Shown: positions 1 through 12,499 of the stretch, in pieces
How the letters are laid out: each line of letters starts with the position of its first letter
How positions within the stretch are numbered: position 1 is the stretch's first letter
Source of the DNA: Hydra vulgaris
Lineage: Eukaryota > Cnidaria > Hydrozoa > Anthoathecata > Hydridae
NCBI RefSeq assembly: GCF_038396675.1
Contig: NC_088930.1
Coordinates: forward strand, 36,304,501-36,368,500
Length of the DNA stretch: 64,000 nt
Direction: 5' to 3'
The notes under the pieces: model-generated
Told to the model about the DNA's origin: nothing
What the model saw: only the letters and a program-made list of their open reading frames with translations
Database searches by the model: none
Program-made: the position numbers and the translations under genes

Positions 1-11
1 AAACACCAAAA

Positions 12-62
12 CATAAAAATAGGACCTAAAAATAGGACATAAAAATAGGACATAAAAAATGA
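12..62. repeat. Short tandem repeat, 13-15 bp unit
   Basis: About four copies of a unit reading approximately ataaaaataggac lie next to each other. They sit just beyond the C-terminal end of the transposase relic on the minus strand. They could be subterminal repeats of that element, whose end would then lie outside the window. Confidence 0.6.
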
Positions 63-132
63 GATATAGTGAAATAAAAAATGAGAGCACAGTCATTTTA
101 AGATATTATTTATAGTTATAATTTGATACAAG

Positions 133-2419
133 CTACTTAGACAGAGAAATCAGAATAAATTTAATCTTGTATGGTAACATCACATATTTCTTTTGAATTC
201 CATCCACTCTTGCAGTTTTATAATATCTAGACAAATTAGATGTCTTCACAATATCAAAAGTTTCCAAAGAATTGGCTGGATAATTGAAAAAGGGCTCAAT
301 AGTTAAAAAAAGTTCATAAACAATACCATGTTTTTCATCACTATCCAACTTTAAAATATTTTGAATCAAACAAAACTCATTATTTAATTTTACGCAATTC
401 CGTCTGAGGTAGAGTAAAAGAAACCATTTACAAAAATTTCTTTAAATTGTAAACAATTAGAATGTTCTCTAAATATAACAGGGCCTTGGTCATGTAGCTT
501 TCTGGGAATACCTTCTTCCATAGATTTTTTTGAATTTCTTATTAATGATCCTTTTTTTTTCTAATCTACGTCTAATAACCTGTTAAAGAGGTAATTGTGG
601 TTTGCGTATCAAATGCTTTAAATGTCCCAGGAAGTTTTCAAATGGAAATGCAGTGTAGTTATCAAGTGATCCAAATTTTTTAACATCTTCTGCTATATGT
701 ATCAGGCCATGTACATTATGAGGCCATGTACATACAGGCCATTGTAGCTAATAAATCCTCTACCATAAATTTCCATAGCATTTTCAAAAAAAGCACATAG
801 GAGAGTTGCTGCATAATCTGCATGACTTGCACACAGATCTGGACTAGCTAAACAGTGAATCCCTACAAAAAACAAAAGAAAATTTTTATACAAGGTATTT
901 GACAGATGTCCTTTAAGCGCAACAAATCCACTATGTAATAAAAATTGTCTAAATTCAACTGCTTTCCATCTTTCAATGTCACTTAAAGGTCAACATTTTC
1001 TGGAAATCTCTTGGGGAATAAAAGCTCTAAATTCAATTAGCCTTTTTGAAATGCCATTAATGGATGCTTGCCCTAATCTTATTCCTTCTCTAACAGGGCT
1101 TTTCAGTAAAAACATTAAAATCCTCCTCATTACTCCGAGGCACACCAAGTGCATGTAATCAAGTGGAAACTGTGTCACCATGCCAATAGATAAAGTTTTT
1201 AAAGAAGTAACTCCTATGTGATGTTCAAAATCAGCCATCTGATTAAAAGCTAGATCAGTCCTAAGTGGAGCATTAGTGCTTGGAAATGTAACCTTGTTGT
1301 GCCATTCCCCTTTTTGTGTACACTTATCACATCTATAATATCCAGTATGATCTTTGATTTGTTTCACATATGCTCTTGCAGGGGTGTCACAAATAAAACA
1401 GGATAGATTTATATTAGCAGAGTAATTTTTACCATCTACGTACAAATTTACAGGGCCTTTTTCTAATTCAAGCATTTCGTCAATAAAATCTTTTAAATAT
1501 ATTCATCTATGTGTACTGGTTTAATCATGCCACAAAACAAGCCTATCAAAAAAGGATCACTATTAAATGGATTAGATACCTTAGCTAGTATTGGCCAAAA
1601 TTGCTGTGTAGCGGACTTGTGCAAAGGTAATCCATCAAAATTAATTTGCAGAGAAATCACAGGAACTTCTGAAGAAGCAATTTTGAAGAAATGTATTAAA
1701 TGGCTTAGGTGCTGCAATGAGTTTACAATACCAAAGTGAAAATAAGAACCACCTTCAACTTCTCTGACATTGCTTGCACAAGGTGTCTTCAGTAAAGTTC
1801 TTGGATCTTTTGGAAGCGATGGGTGAGATATTCTCAGTATAGACAAAAGAGAAGAAATGGCAACCATAGAAATAGAAAAAGATGCTGCCCACATTCCCAA
1901 TTCAAATGCTAAACATTTTTCATTATTTTTAATTTCATCTGGATCCTCAGTTTCACTTTCAACAGAATCATTCTCTGATAATGATTCGGCATCACAATCT
2001 TCAATTTCATCCTGCTGCATATACCTTTCCCATTCATATCCATAATTGATTTTGTTATCATTCGATAAAGTTTGAACATATCCAGGTGCAATTTCATAAC
2101 TTTCTTCAACTATTACATTTAAACTATTGTTTAATTCAGATTCCTTGTCATAATCTAACACATTTTGATTTTTAGAAGATTTTGAATCAAGACAATTACT
2201 TTTTTCCCCATGCCCAGTGTCTGTATTCCCATTGTCATTGAAAATAGATATCTCAAAATGTTGGTTGAAAGGTTTAGTATTACAGCTCTCATATTCTTTA
2301 TCAATAGCAGTCATAATTTTATTTACTGACTTCATAATCTTTTTTCTCTTTGACCAGTATGAAGGCACAGTATGCATTCTAGTAATATAGATCGATACAA
2401 ATTTATATAATCTGATCAT
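133..2419 (-). pseudogene. Tnp2/CACTA-like (CMC superfamily) transposase, decayed
   Basis: The gene reads right to left in pieces in different frames (2419-1493, 1475-990, 893-702, 369-133). The N-terminal piece holds an acidic stretch and then a conserved core containing NFDGLPLHKSATQQFWPIL, likely including the first catalytic aspartate. The next piece has CDTPARAYVK, then the CDKC cysteine pair, then FPLDYMHLVCLGVMRRIL, the D-x-M-H signature of Tnp2/Transposase_21-type proteins. The pieces at 893-702 and 369-133 match the C-terminal domain order of such proteins. Several frameshifts and stops break it, so it is inactive. No terminal repeats were found, and the left end probably lies outside the window. 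The superfamily assignment rests on remembered motifs and could be a sister group. Confidence 0.65.
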
Positions 2420-2633
2420 ATTATGGCAACTGAATAGGCAGTTCTAGCAAATTAAAACAAAAAAGGTCAATATATTAATATAAAAACAATAGGGAAGTGC
2501 CAGAGGTATGATTATAAAATAAAAATATACATCTAGATCTATATCTTTTACAGTTTATGCAGATCTGTATTTAGATTTTCTTATAAACTTATGAAAGAGA
2601 TATACATTAAAAAAATAAAAATAAAAACAGTAA

Positions 2634-3185
2634 CAGGGTTCCCACCGAAAAAAATATTTGAAATTCCAAGACTTTCCAGGACTTTTTTTGTATTTTTCCA
2701 GGACGTTTGCTTTAATATTTTCAGGACTTTTCAAGGATTTACAAAAAAAAAGTTGTAAATTCCAGGACTTTCTAGGATTTTTTTTTCGATAGCTCAAAAT
2801 AACACAAAATATTAGCAATGATACATATAATGACTATATACACATATAATATACATATAGAAAACTTTTTTTATATGTATATTATATGTATATAATTATA
2901 AATATAATTATATTTATATGCATATATATATATATATATGTATATTATAATATAATATTAATTAAATTAATTAAATATATTATAATATAATATAACATAT
3001 AATTTATATGTATATAAATATTTATGTTTTTACTTACAAAAAAAAACAATAAATTTAGAAATATTATGCCATTTTAAAGGACTTTTCCAGGATTTTACAG
3101 AATAGTTAGAAAAATCCAGGACTTTCCAGGACTTTCTAGGATTACATTCAAATTCCAGAACTTTCTAGGACTGGTGGGAACCCTG
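2634..3185. mobile_element. Non-autonomous hAT element (MITE)
   Basis: The ends are exact 13-bp inverted repeats: CAGGGTTCCCACC at 2634-2646 and GGTGGGAACCCTG at 3173-3185. Inside each end are repeated CCAGGACTTT motifs, typical of animal hAT ends. The middle (about 2820-3010) is AT-rich and near-palindromic. There is no coding capacity. The flanking 8-mers (aacagtaa and aataaaca) do not match, so a target duplication cannot be shown. Confidence 0.75.
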
Positions 3186-3817
3186 AATAAACAGACTAGA
3201 GCTCTAGTTTAATGTTCTTTTTTTACTTTAGATCTGTTTATTTATGCCATTAGAGCCTATGGGACTAAATAAACAGATCAAAACAAGTCCAAACGAAACT
3301 CTAAAGTGAATTTTATATAACGTGAATATACGAGCTGTGCTTTATAATTAAATACTAAATTAAATCTACTTACTTTAGAAGATGAAAAAAAAATTTTTAG
3401 CTAGAAATCGATGTCGATGTAGTTACAAATTATCATTTTCGGTTATTTGGCATTTGAATCGCGCAGGCGCGAATATATTGGCCAATATTGGCGAATATAT
3501 TGGCCCGTCTATGTAAAGATAGGCCAAATCACTTCCCAATGTAGTCTGCATATATACACGCTCCGATATCGGCTGCGCGAGCAAGCAAGCAAACGCCAAG
3601 GCTTCGCAAACCTTGCGAAGGGATGGCTTTTGATGGCCCAATTAGGGTTACTCATTTACCGTAAATTTGGCATCCCAGGATTCCCGGTGTGTAACTTATT
3701 TATTAACCCTAACCCTGACCCGGCATTATTTTTAATAAAAAAACAAGTGGGTTTTGACTAATTTATTTTAGCACGTTAATCTATATTACTATATAAAATA
3801 AAATATTGTTTTAAAAA

Positions 3818-5539
3818 TTATAAGCAATCAATTGATTTGTCACTTAATTGTGAACGAACTTTTCCCATAAATAGACCCGCGGCAGAAAAAGCTCTTTCTG
3901 ATTCAATTGATGTTGGCTTGATGGTCATTAATGTGGAATATACTCTTTCTAAACTTTCGCTACGTTTTCCAGTTGACTCAAAAAGTTTGATTTCGTTTGT
4001 GAGGTTTTTTAAATTGCTAATGTCTTCTAGAGCTGCTTTTTCTACTTGTTTGGCATTACAAATAGTCGCATCCAATTTTTGTTCAAGTGTCAAAATACTT
4101 TTGCCTAATAAATTTGGAGCAACAGGTTGAGATATTGACAGTTCGGAAACCATGCTTTCATTATCACGACTCACTTCAACTATTTCATTATTTGATGAAC
4201 TAGTGCTAGCATCCTCTATGTACAACCTGGCATAAATTTTTTTTGCTGTTGCTTTTAATGCATGTTTGTAAGAGTAAGTTTGGAGTTGATATTTAATTAT
4301 CTGATTATAACTAATTGGGTTGTTTGAAAATTTTAGTAGTCCAATTAAATTGGCACTTCTGCATTCTTTAATTCTCTGCTGCACAGATTGAAGCAGTTTA
4401 TGAGCTATCAAATTTTTTTCTCCACCAAATCATCCAAGATGAATCATTACACCTTCCGCGTCAAGTAGAGTAGCATTATTTCTACCAAGTCTTTCTATTC
4501 CAACTTTTAAGAGATAATTTACGGAACATTCGAACCACTTTTCGATCCTTCTGAATTGTTAAGGCTATATTTACGCTATTTAATAAATCATCAATAAACG
4601 TAACGCCTGCTGAGCTGTATGACTCATCATTACAGTCAAATACATCATCAAACTTATCGTAATTACTCAAACTTTCATCGGAATCTTCCAACTGTGATTC
4701 TATATATTTTTTGCTGAAGAGTCTGACTTTTTGTAAAGAACATCACATACTGCCAAATAAAGCCCGTGGGCATAACACAGCTGATGTTCAATACCTCTTA
4801 GTCGTCCAAATTTTTTCATTACGGATGCGTCAGTGACACTAGCTATGATGATGCCATTTTCATTACGGATCCGTCAGTGACACTAGCTATGATGTTCTTT
4901 TTAATTGATAAATTGAAATCTGACAGTTTATTTTCAACCAGATCAACAACTTTTTCTGCAGGAAGTGATCCAGCTATCGGAGTCAATCCCAGGTTCCAAA
5001 ACTTTGTTAGTAAGTGTAAATTTACATTTAAATAACGTCGATTTTTTAAAGACGTATGTACGTCTAAGGATAAAGAAAATAGCGACCCGCTAGATATTTT
5101 TTTTGTTATCTCTAAAACCACAGTTTGTTTAGCTAAATCATATTGTTTTTTTTTATCATACTCATAACATAAGATGGATTTTTTGGTAATAGCATGCCTT
5201 TTTCAGACAATGATTTCTAATAAATTTACTTTTTGTAATGGCATTTATTAAGAAGCAATCCACCGTTGCTAGCTTTGACACAATTTGCTCGATTGCCTGC
5301 TGTTTAACAAACAATGAGATTTTCTTTTGCAATATTTTAATTTCCGAACCAGTATCTTCATGTTGAAGCTTCATATTTAAATCCAAATCTTTATGTGCGT
5401 TTTTTAAATGACGAAGGAGCCCACTTGTCGAAAATCCTTTGCACATTATCTTTACATTGCACTTTTTGCAAATTGCAGATTCGCCAGATGTTTTTTTACA
5501 AAAATACTGCCATGCTTTCGATCCATTTACAATTGACAT
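3818..5539 (-). pseudogene. hAT transposase (BED zinc finger, DDE, dimerisation domain), broken
   Basis: Pieces in different frames read 5539-5162, 5121-4843, 4691-4482 and 4411-3818. The N-terminus is a BED zinc finger: CKKC followed by LLRHLKNAHKD supplies C-x2-C and H-x4-H. The next piece has SLSLDVHTSLKNRRYLNVNL (first catalytic D, with H where W is usual) and then SVTDGS (second D). The C-terminus has TSIESERAFSAAG, holding the catalytic E and the start of the hAT dimerisation domain. A 44-bp tandem duplication at 4817-4904 and several frameshifts disable it. Family assignment is firm; the subfamily is not determined. Confidence 0.85.
4817..4904. repeat. 44-bp tandem duplication inside the hAT transposase
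   Basis: The sequence beginning cattacggatgcgtcagtga at 4817 recurs at 4861 with one early change (ccgtcag). Because 44 is not a multiple of three, this duplication alone shifts the transposase frame. Confidence 0.8.
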
Positions 5540-6191
5540 GGTATAACTAAATTGAATCGTAAAACAACTAAAGGTAAAGTTATAAATATTTCTTACATAT
5601 GTATGATATCTTACGTATCACTTTATATGTATTTGTTTGCCGTTTATTAAATACAAAAATTATTAAATATTTCAATACAGAAAAAGTTTAACTTTTCAAT
5701 AATTTAGAAGTTTAAAAATTAAACTTACTGTTTTCGTCACTAGAAATCTTTTTTATATTTTACTCATATTTTATAATACCGAGAAAAAAGAAAACATTCC
5801 TTGAATTAGATAGTTTAAGATAGTTTCAATAACATTTCTTGTTGTGCTAGGTTTTAATATAAGATAAGAACACATAAAAATGCAACTAAATGCAATAATA
5901 TTTTCTTATTTTTGGTCGAATTAGTTCAAACAGTTATCATATGTAAAATTATGTTCCGGGATATAACAGCGATTTCCCGGGAAATCCCTCTGCCACTTTT
6001 ATCCCCGGGATCCCGGGAAAACGGGATCCCGTTTGAGAAACCCTAGGCCCAATATAGCCGTTGGAAAACTTTATTGGGCCAATAATGAGCGACCATTCGG
6101 TGTTGTCTGGGAACGGTCTTGTCACAGAGCACTGCGGGAGTGCATTTAACCAGGAAGTTCACGCCTCTTTCCTTACCGTGACGCGTAAATA

Positions 6192-6263
6192 TGTCCAGAG
6201 CTCGTTTCGAACCTAGATCTCCTGCTTATAAAGCAAGCGCTCTAACCACTGCGCCACGGCCGC
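6192..6263 (-). other. tRNA-like head of the SINE (Pol III A and B boxes)
   Basis: This 72-nt stretch begins GCGGCCGTGGCGCAGTGG and carries a B box GGTTCGAAAC. The anticodon arm CTTGC-TTTATAA-GCAGG would give anticodon TAT (Ile-like). The two acceptor ends are not complementary and no discriminator/CCA context is present. It is therefore the internal promoter of the SINE, not a tRNA gene. Confidence 0.7.
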
Positions 6264-7480
6264 ATAATTGAGATAACTCTGCTTTTATGCGACTTTATTA
6301 TCAGCCAGAACCCCAGGTGAATTTTGATACTTTAACTTGTAAAACATTTAGGTGTTGTTCTGTTTTGTTCTTAATATGGATTTTATCTTTTATGCCTAAT
6401 TTAATGTTTGATTCTTTACATTATCGTGGTAAATTACTTTACATCGACTTTATACCAAATGGATTTGTTGTTAGGTTTAAAAACAACTGAAAAAGAACAT
6501 CAGTTAAGCATCAGAGGTAAAGAACATCAGTAAGCATCAGAGGTAAAAAAAAAACATTTTTATCTCACGTAAAAAATTATTGTAACATTGTTATTAATCG
6601 TATCTAAATGAAAGGCAGTAACGGATCCAGTATTTTTTGGTGTTTGAGATTTCCAGACGTGGAACAAACTCTAAACATGTGTATGTTTATTCTTATGTCA
6701 AATAATGATGCTTTACAAAAAAATACGATGATTAGAGGCTGGGAACAAAAAACCCCTTGTATTTCATCTCTACCCCAAACGTAACGAACAAGTAAGTAAA
6801 TAAGTTAATAAAATATTTTTTGTACTATTCTCAACTAGACTTATATTCATCGATAAGTTTTAAGTTTCATACTATTATCTCTATTATATTACTATTATTT
6901 ATATGAATACATATAAATATATTAAAGTTAAATGTACGTAAAATATATAGTGACGAAGTAAATTAAAAAAAAGAAGGGTTTGGTATTTCTTTAATTGAAA
7001 ATAAAATACAAACTTTTACATCTAAACGATTTTTATTATTTAAAGCTTAGATAATAAAATCCGTTTCGACATAAAAGTTTGTACTTTATTTATTAATAAA
7101 AGAAAAACACAACTCTGATGAAAATATAACTTTTTATACAATTAGATTTTAAACGCATAAAATGTTCTTTTTATTAAGCTTAAGAAAATTCGATTTACCT
7201 TGAAAAATAATGTAGAAGTTTGTATTATATTTGCTTTTTCGTTATGAAGAAAATACGGAACGTCGATGCTTATTTTTTAGAAAAACTTATTTAACATTTA
7301 ACATATTTAATAGTAGAATACTTATTACCAATTCGATTATTAAAAGCTTAAAGAATCAATTTTTTATTAAAAAAACATTTTTCTGTGAAGAGTTATTAAA
7401 AAGACTTTTCAACTTATTTTAAAGCAAACCTAAAACTTTTTTTTTTACACTGATTTTCTTATACACTTGTAATAAAATTT
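6264..7480. other. Non-coding AT-rich stretch with one foldback
   Basis: No coding sequence is supported; the short open frames near 6287 and 7231 have no recognisable motif. The only structure is an imperfect foldback at about 6998-7100. Confidence 0.5.
6998..7100. repeat. Imperfect foldback (about 42-bp arms)
   Basis: The left arm runs from aaaataaaatacaaactttt to gatttttattat. The right arm reads ataataaaatccgtttcgac to gtttgtactttatt. They are inverted copies around a short AAGCTT centre. It may be a MITE remnant; no target duplication was identified. Confidence 0.6.
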
Positions 7481-7489
7481 TAAACATGT

Positions 7490-8450
7490 TTTAAAATGAT
7501 CCTTTTTAAGCGAACTTTTAAACATGGTTTACGTAAATGCACTTTAAGTTTACATTCAATCATGTTTTAAATAAAATTACTTTAAGCGGAGTCTTCAAGC
7601 GTGATTTCAATAAATCCACTTTAAGTGAAGTTTTCATACATATATTTAAATAAATCCACTTTAAGAGAAGTTTCAAACATCTCTTAAATAAATCCACTTT
7701 GAGCTAAGTTTTAATCATGTTTTAAAAGAGTCTACCTTAAGCAAATTTTTTAAAATAATTTAAATAAAATATACTTTAAACAAATTTTTAAACATGTAAA
7801 ATTAAAAAAAAATGTGATGAATGAATGAATTTTTAAAAACATAAAATTAAAAAAAATCTCTTAAATAAATCCACTTTTAGCTAAGTTTCATATATGTTTA
7901 AAAAAAATTTAAATAAGGCGAATTCTCAAACATGTTTTTAATAAATCCACTTTAAGCAAACTTTCGCACATGTTTTATATAAATCCACTTTAAGCAAAGT
8001 TTCAAACACTTTTAAATAAATACACTTTAGGCGAAGTTTCATACATCTCTTTAAGCAAATCCGCTTTATACTAAGTCGCAAACATGTTTTTAAAATATCT
8101 ACTTTAGACGAGTTTCAAACATGTTTTTAATAAATAAACTTTAGACGAAGTTTCAAAAAAGTTTTTAATAAATCCACTTTAGGCGAAGTTTCAAACATCT
8201 TTAAAATAAATCCACTTTTAGGCTAAATTTCATATACGTTTAAAAAAAATTTACTTTAAGCGAGTTTTAAACATGTTTTAAATAAACCCACTTTAGTCAA
8301 AGTTTCAGTTATGTTTTCAATAAATTTATTTTAATAGAATTTTCAAATATGCTTTTAAGAAATCCACTTTAAGTGAAGTTTCAAACATTAAAAAAAAATC
8401 CACTTTAGGCGAAGTTTCAAACATGTTGTCAATAAACCTTACCATAAACA
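7490..8450. repeat. Degenerate satellite, unit about 40 bp, about 22 units
   Basis: The phrase aaatccactttaagcgaagt, followed by ttcaaacatgttttaaat, recurs with substitutions and small indels. Sample spacings of the ccact core near 7616, 7657 and 7696 are about 40 bp. Looser relatives continue to about 8630 and 8835. There is no coding potential. Confidence 0.8.
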
Positions 8451-8847
8451 AATTTTCGCACCCAGTCTCCTTTTCATACAATCATTAAAACTCCAACGTT
8501 AATTTATTTTAAAAATTTTGATGTATTTCACGTTCGAAAATTTATTACTATTCGATTATTATATAAAATATTAGGTAAATGTGGAATAGTCCACTTTAAG
8601 TTGATCTAACGTTATTATTTTCGTTAAGTGGAACCTTAATTGATAAAAAAACGCTATGTGAACTTTTTTTTTTTTTTTTCAATTTTTTTGGCATACAATA
8701 CTCTCGTTTGCTTAACATCCATTTCAGATTACTTTTCAACATCATTTCATTTAATAAAAGCACTTTTATTGAAAAATTTCGGAGGTTTTGTAAAATGCCA
8801 CTTTCAGTAAAGTTTTTGACAAAAGGCCACTTTAAGTCAATCTAGCG

Positions 8848-8848
<1 letters not shown>

Positions 8849-8922
<74 letters not shown>

Positions 8923-8928
8923 TATATT
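8849..8928. repeat. (TA)n microsatellite
   Basis: A nearly pure TA run, directly after a cactttaagtcaatctagcg phrase related to the preceding satellite. Confidence 0.95.
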
Positions 8929-9029
8929 ACAAATACTTGAAAAAAAAAAAATTTAGCGGCGGCCATAACACCAGTTTTTTTGGCAATTTGATAATTGCTG
9001 ATTATAATCCTTTGAAATTTCTTCATTAA

Positions 9030-9450
9030 CCATTGCTCAAGACTTTTTTATGACACAGTTTACTTGTAAGTTGTGGATGTCTTTGTAAAAATGAGTTAAC
9101 TAAATCAAGCCCAGGAAATATTTTAAACTCTTTTACTTTTTTTTTCTGAACTAATTAGATAATTATTCATAATATGACGTAAATCTTCTTTACCAAATAG
9201 AAATTCAAAATTACTCAATTGAATAATACTTGAATAGTACACTTCATAAAAGTAGCCTCCTCGAATTCAGAAAAGAAGTATGGCTTACCAGGTTTTAAGT
9301 TGTGTTTTCCTTTTAGTTTGTAACAAACCATTCATCGACTGATGCCATATTTAGCAGCAGCTTGTTTTTGTGTCAGCTTTTTACATTTTACCTCTTCAAG
9401 ACATTTGGATAGGTCATTATTTGTGTAGTCTTTATATTTTATGGCTTTGT
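9030..9450 (-). pseudogene. Pogo/Jerky-like transposase N-terminus (Psq HTH plus CENP-B-type region)
   Basis: The minus strand from about 9435 reads LSKCLEEVKCKKLTQKQAAA then KYGISR, a stop, then MVCYKLKGKHNLKPGKP. This is a Psq-type helix-turn-helix whose only break is that stop. After a frameshift, 9120-9040 reads FPGLDLVNSFLQRHPQLTSK, matching the second DNA-binding (CENP-B/Tc5-type) half of pogo-like transposases. The DDE catalytic domain is not present; the (TA)n tract follows shortly. It is a 5' fragment of a pogo-like element. Confidence 0.72.
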
Positions 9451-9459
9451 AACAACTTA

Positions 9460-10900
9460 ACATCCGAAAAAAACATGAGTGTTATTAAGGAATACACAAA
9501 AAATGTTAATAAAAACAATAAAAATATATGTAACAACTATGCTTATACATAAAATTTACTTCAAATTTTAAAAAGTATTGTTTCTAGATGATTAATGACA
9601 GTTGTAGTTATTTTGCACATTTTGCAAAGATATCCCAGTTTAGTCCGAAATAATAACTTATTTACAAAATTTAGTAATTTTTCTTCACCTTTACTGACAA
9701 TCGCATTAAACATAAACAATTCAAATTAATATTATGATGAACAAGTTAAGCTGTTTACTTACCTTAGCGTCTAATTCTGATTTGCTTAAAAGATAAAAGT
9801 TGCAAGAAATTATTTGCGTGACTTTTTCTATGTTTAAGTAAAATTACTTGCGTAGAAAGAAAACTCGTTAAAATGACTTTTTTACACTATTTTTGTATTG
9901 AAACTAGAATAAACAGTTGATTTCAAAAGTGCTTAGCAGTTATAGTTAAAAATTTTAATGGTTAGAGAATAAAATATCTTTGACTTAAGTTGTGCAATGT
10001 TACCCACGGTTGTGCAAAGTTACCTAAAATTACGGTACCACTGATCAAAAAGATAGTTTTGTCTTTATAATATTTGCATTTTTTAATACAAAGTACGGCC
10101 ATTAAAGAAGATCATAGTTTTTTAATTTTGTATATTGGAGCGCTTCCTATGTTTTTTATATTTTATTTTTATATATTAAGATATTGAAAAATGTTTAAAT
10201 AATTCTTTTTCGCCTCAAAACTTGTTTTGTGTGGGCAATGCCCATATGGGCGTGGTATATTTTTTAAAGATTCTTTAGACGTTTTAGTTAGGTTAAAAAC
10301 TAATATAAACATCCAAAACTTATCCAAAACAACGTCGGCGCCCACTGGGTGGGCGTTTAAAAAGAATTAGTTTTACAGAAAACTTTTGAAACTAGTATTT
10401 TTCTGCACGTCGGAATTTTACTTTCCAAATATTTTTAAGGAATAATAAAGACTTCAAAATTAAATATTTCTTTGTCTTTATGATGGTCATGAAAAACCCC
10501 GATATTTTTTGCATGGCAGGTTTTATTAAAATAATTGTGATCATCCGAAAGCGATTTTTAAACTTTAAAATCAAGTTCTATCAGTATAAAATTTAATCTG
10601 AATTTCATTAATATTTCAATTTAACGCTAGTAACCTTACCTTAAAATTGTATATAGACCCAATAACTTATCTTTTAATGTGGTTTTCCGTCAAACGGATT
10701 TATAGGATTGTTTATTTGAAAGAAGAGCACAAATTGCTCAACAAATTGTTTAACAAAAAGTATTAGAAATTTTTTTTTTTTATTACCATCATTTGCAGAA
10801 ACCGAAACAGCAAAAACAATGGCTTCTTCAGATCTGTAAGATGTCATTACCTTATTGCTGCTTGAGAAAACCTGATAATTCATTAGTAATTTTTTTAAAT
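9460..10900. other. Non-coding AT-rich stretch
   Basis: No coding frame is supported. A GCCCACTGGG-containing segment near 10335-10350 resembles one end of the CCCAG-ended MITE at 31278, but no partner end was found. Confidence 0.4.
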
Positions 10901-10901
10901 A

Positions 10902-10903
<2 letters not shown>

Positions 10904-10977
<74 letters not shown>
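10904..10977. repeat. (TA)n microsatellite
   Basis: A TA run with a few interruptions (tgtgtata at its start, tatttata near its end). Confidence 0.95.
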
Positions 10978-11049
10978 ATAATTTTAATTATATTTAATTT
11001 TATAAATCTTTATTTATAATTGTACAATTTTATATGTCTTTTAATATTA

Positions 11050-11405
11050 TTACTTTGCTAAGAATGCAGGGGAGGGTCTGCAAGGATCTTTTTGAGTATT
11101 TTAATACAGATCCTGTCAAGTAACTCTCAATGTCCAAAATAATATTGAAGCTGCTTGAATTGGTTACATCAATTCCAATAATTTTCAGGGCATTTTTATG
11201 AAAATGTTAGATCTCTCTTTTTGCAGCAGCACTGCTCGAAGTGAGAATAGGAGCATTATATATCAAGTGGCTAATAGCGTAAGATCGATAGACCTGTAAA
11301 AGGTTCGGCTGAGTGTGTCCAATTTGCTTAAGACGTTTGAGCAGATATGGTACTGATTTTATATTGTTATCCATTAGCACTTCGCTATAATTAGTGAGGG
11401 ATTTT
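11050..11405 (-). pseudogene. LINE reverse transcriptase C-terminal fragment
   Basis: The minus strand reads SLTNYSEVLMDNNIKSVPYL, then LLKRLKQIGHTQPNLLQVYR, then SYAISHLIYNAPIL, and after one stop HFHKNALKIIGID. This is the layout of the region after the palm domain in jockey/CR1-type LINE polymerases (thumb-like helix, an SxxxHxxYxAP line and an 'xxNxALxII' line). Only the C-terminal part remains. Confidence 0.65.
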
Positions 11406-11914
11406 CTCTTAAAGTTTTAAGGCATTGTTGCTGACAATTGATTTAATTAATTTGAAATGATTATAAGACCAGCATGACCCAATAAATCAATTACCAGAAC
11501 AATAGGAAGATAAATAATATTAATTTTCCAATCAAAGCGAAGTTCTATTTAATATTAATAGGTAGTGAAATACCCCCATTTAGTATTATAAAAAAAAAAA
11601 AAAAAAAAAAAGATTCCTTGAAATTTTTAAAATTTCCAATATTTGAGTCTTTTAAATTTAGAATGGAACTAAATAATTTGATTTTTATGAGAATTTTAAA
11701 TATCTTATTTTTTTTAAAGATAATTTTTGTCAATTACTTTCTAATCAAATTTTCACGAAAAGAAGATCTTTTTTTACATAATTGGATAAGAAATTTATTT
11801 ATCTTCTAAATGAAATTCGAATTTTAAAGAAATTTTATTTCTAAGTAAATTTATAGTTATAAAAGTAGGTATGGACCAATTGAAGGCGAAATTTCTAAAG
11901 TAGCGAAATTACCC

Positions 11915-12210
<296 letters not shown>

Positions 12211-12499
12211 TTATATAAGTGAAAAATGAAAATGTTGCACCTCCCAACCCCAGATCCTGTTCCAATTAACCAAATAACTGTGCAAAATTTCAGCTCAATT
12301 GGACAACTGCAAGGTGACCCTCAAACGCCTTGAAGTTGGAACATAATATGCATAACGATTAATTCCGTTCAAAAGCGACATGCTGTTGTCTATATCGACC
12401 ATATTCTTACTTAGTACACCAAAAAGCTATATGGCAAAAGCATTTTCATGTACAACAATAACGTCCACAGAATCAAAACATAATGTGAACCAATGAACC

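Larger units (their letters stand above)
3643..6045 (-). mobile_element. BED-finger hAT transposon with exact 8-bp target duplication
   Basis: The element is bounded by GGCCCAAT at 3635-3642 and again at 6046-6053, an exact 8-bp duplication as expected for hAT. The ends are imperfect inverted repeats: TAGGGTTACTCA inward from 3643 and, on the other strand, TAGGGTTTCTCA inward from 6045. Both continue into GGGATCCC/TCCCGG-type sequence. It carries one broken transposase gene on the minus strand and lies inside a SINE. Confidence 0.88.
3400..6263 (-). mobile_element. tRNA-derived SINE, split by a hAT insertion
   Basis: On the minus strand the element starts at 6263 with a tRNA-like head (A box TGGCGCAGTGG, B box GGTTCGAAAC, anticodon-like loop TAT). 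A GC-richer body follows to 6046 and is interrupted by the hAT at 3643-6045. It resumes at 3642 and runs to about 3400, ending in a T/A-rich stretch. The distal part contains repeated near-palindromic AATATTGGCC motifs. Removing the hAT and one copy of its target duplication leaves a SINE of about 460 bp. The 3' end is approximate. Confidence 0.65.

Noticed and set aside
2626..3193. An 8-bp target duplication around the hAT MITE
   Set aside because: The flanking 8-mers (aacagtaa and aataaaca) differ at most positions.
6192..6263. A functional tRNA-Ile(UAU) gene
   Set aside because: The A and B boxes are present, but the acceptor strands do not pair and the sequence continues into a SINE body.
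7490..8450. CRISPR array
   Set aside because: The repeats are degenerate and contiguous, with no unique spacers of constant length, in eukaryotic DNA.
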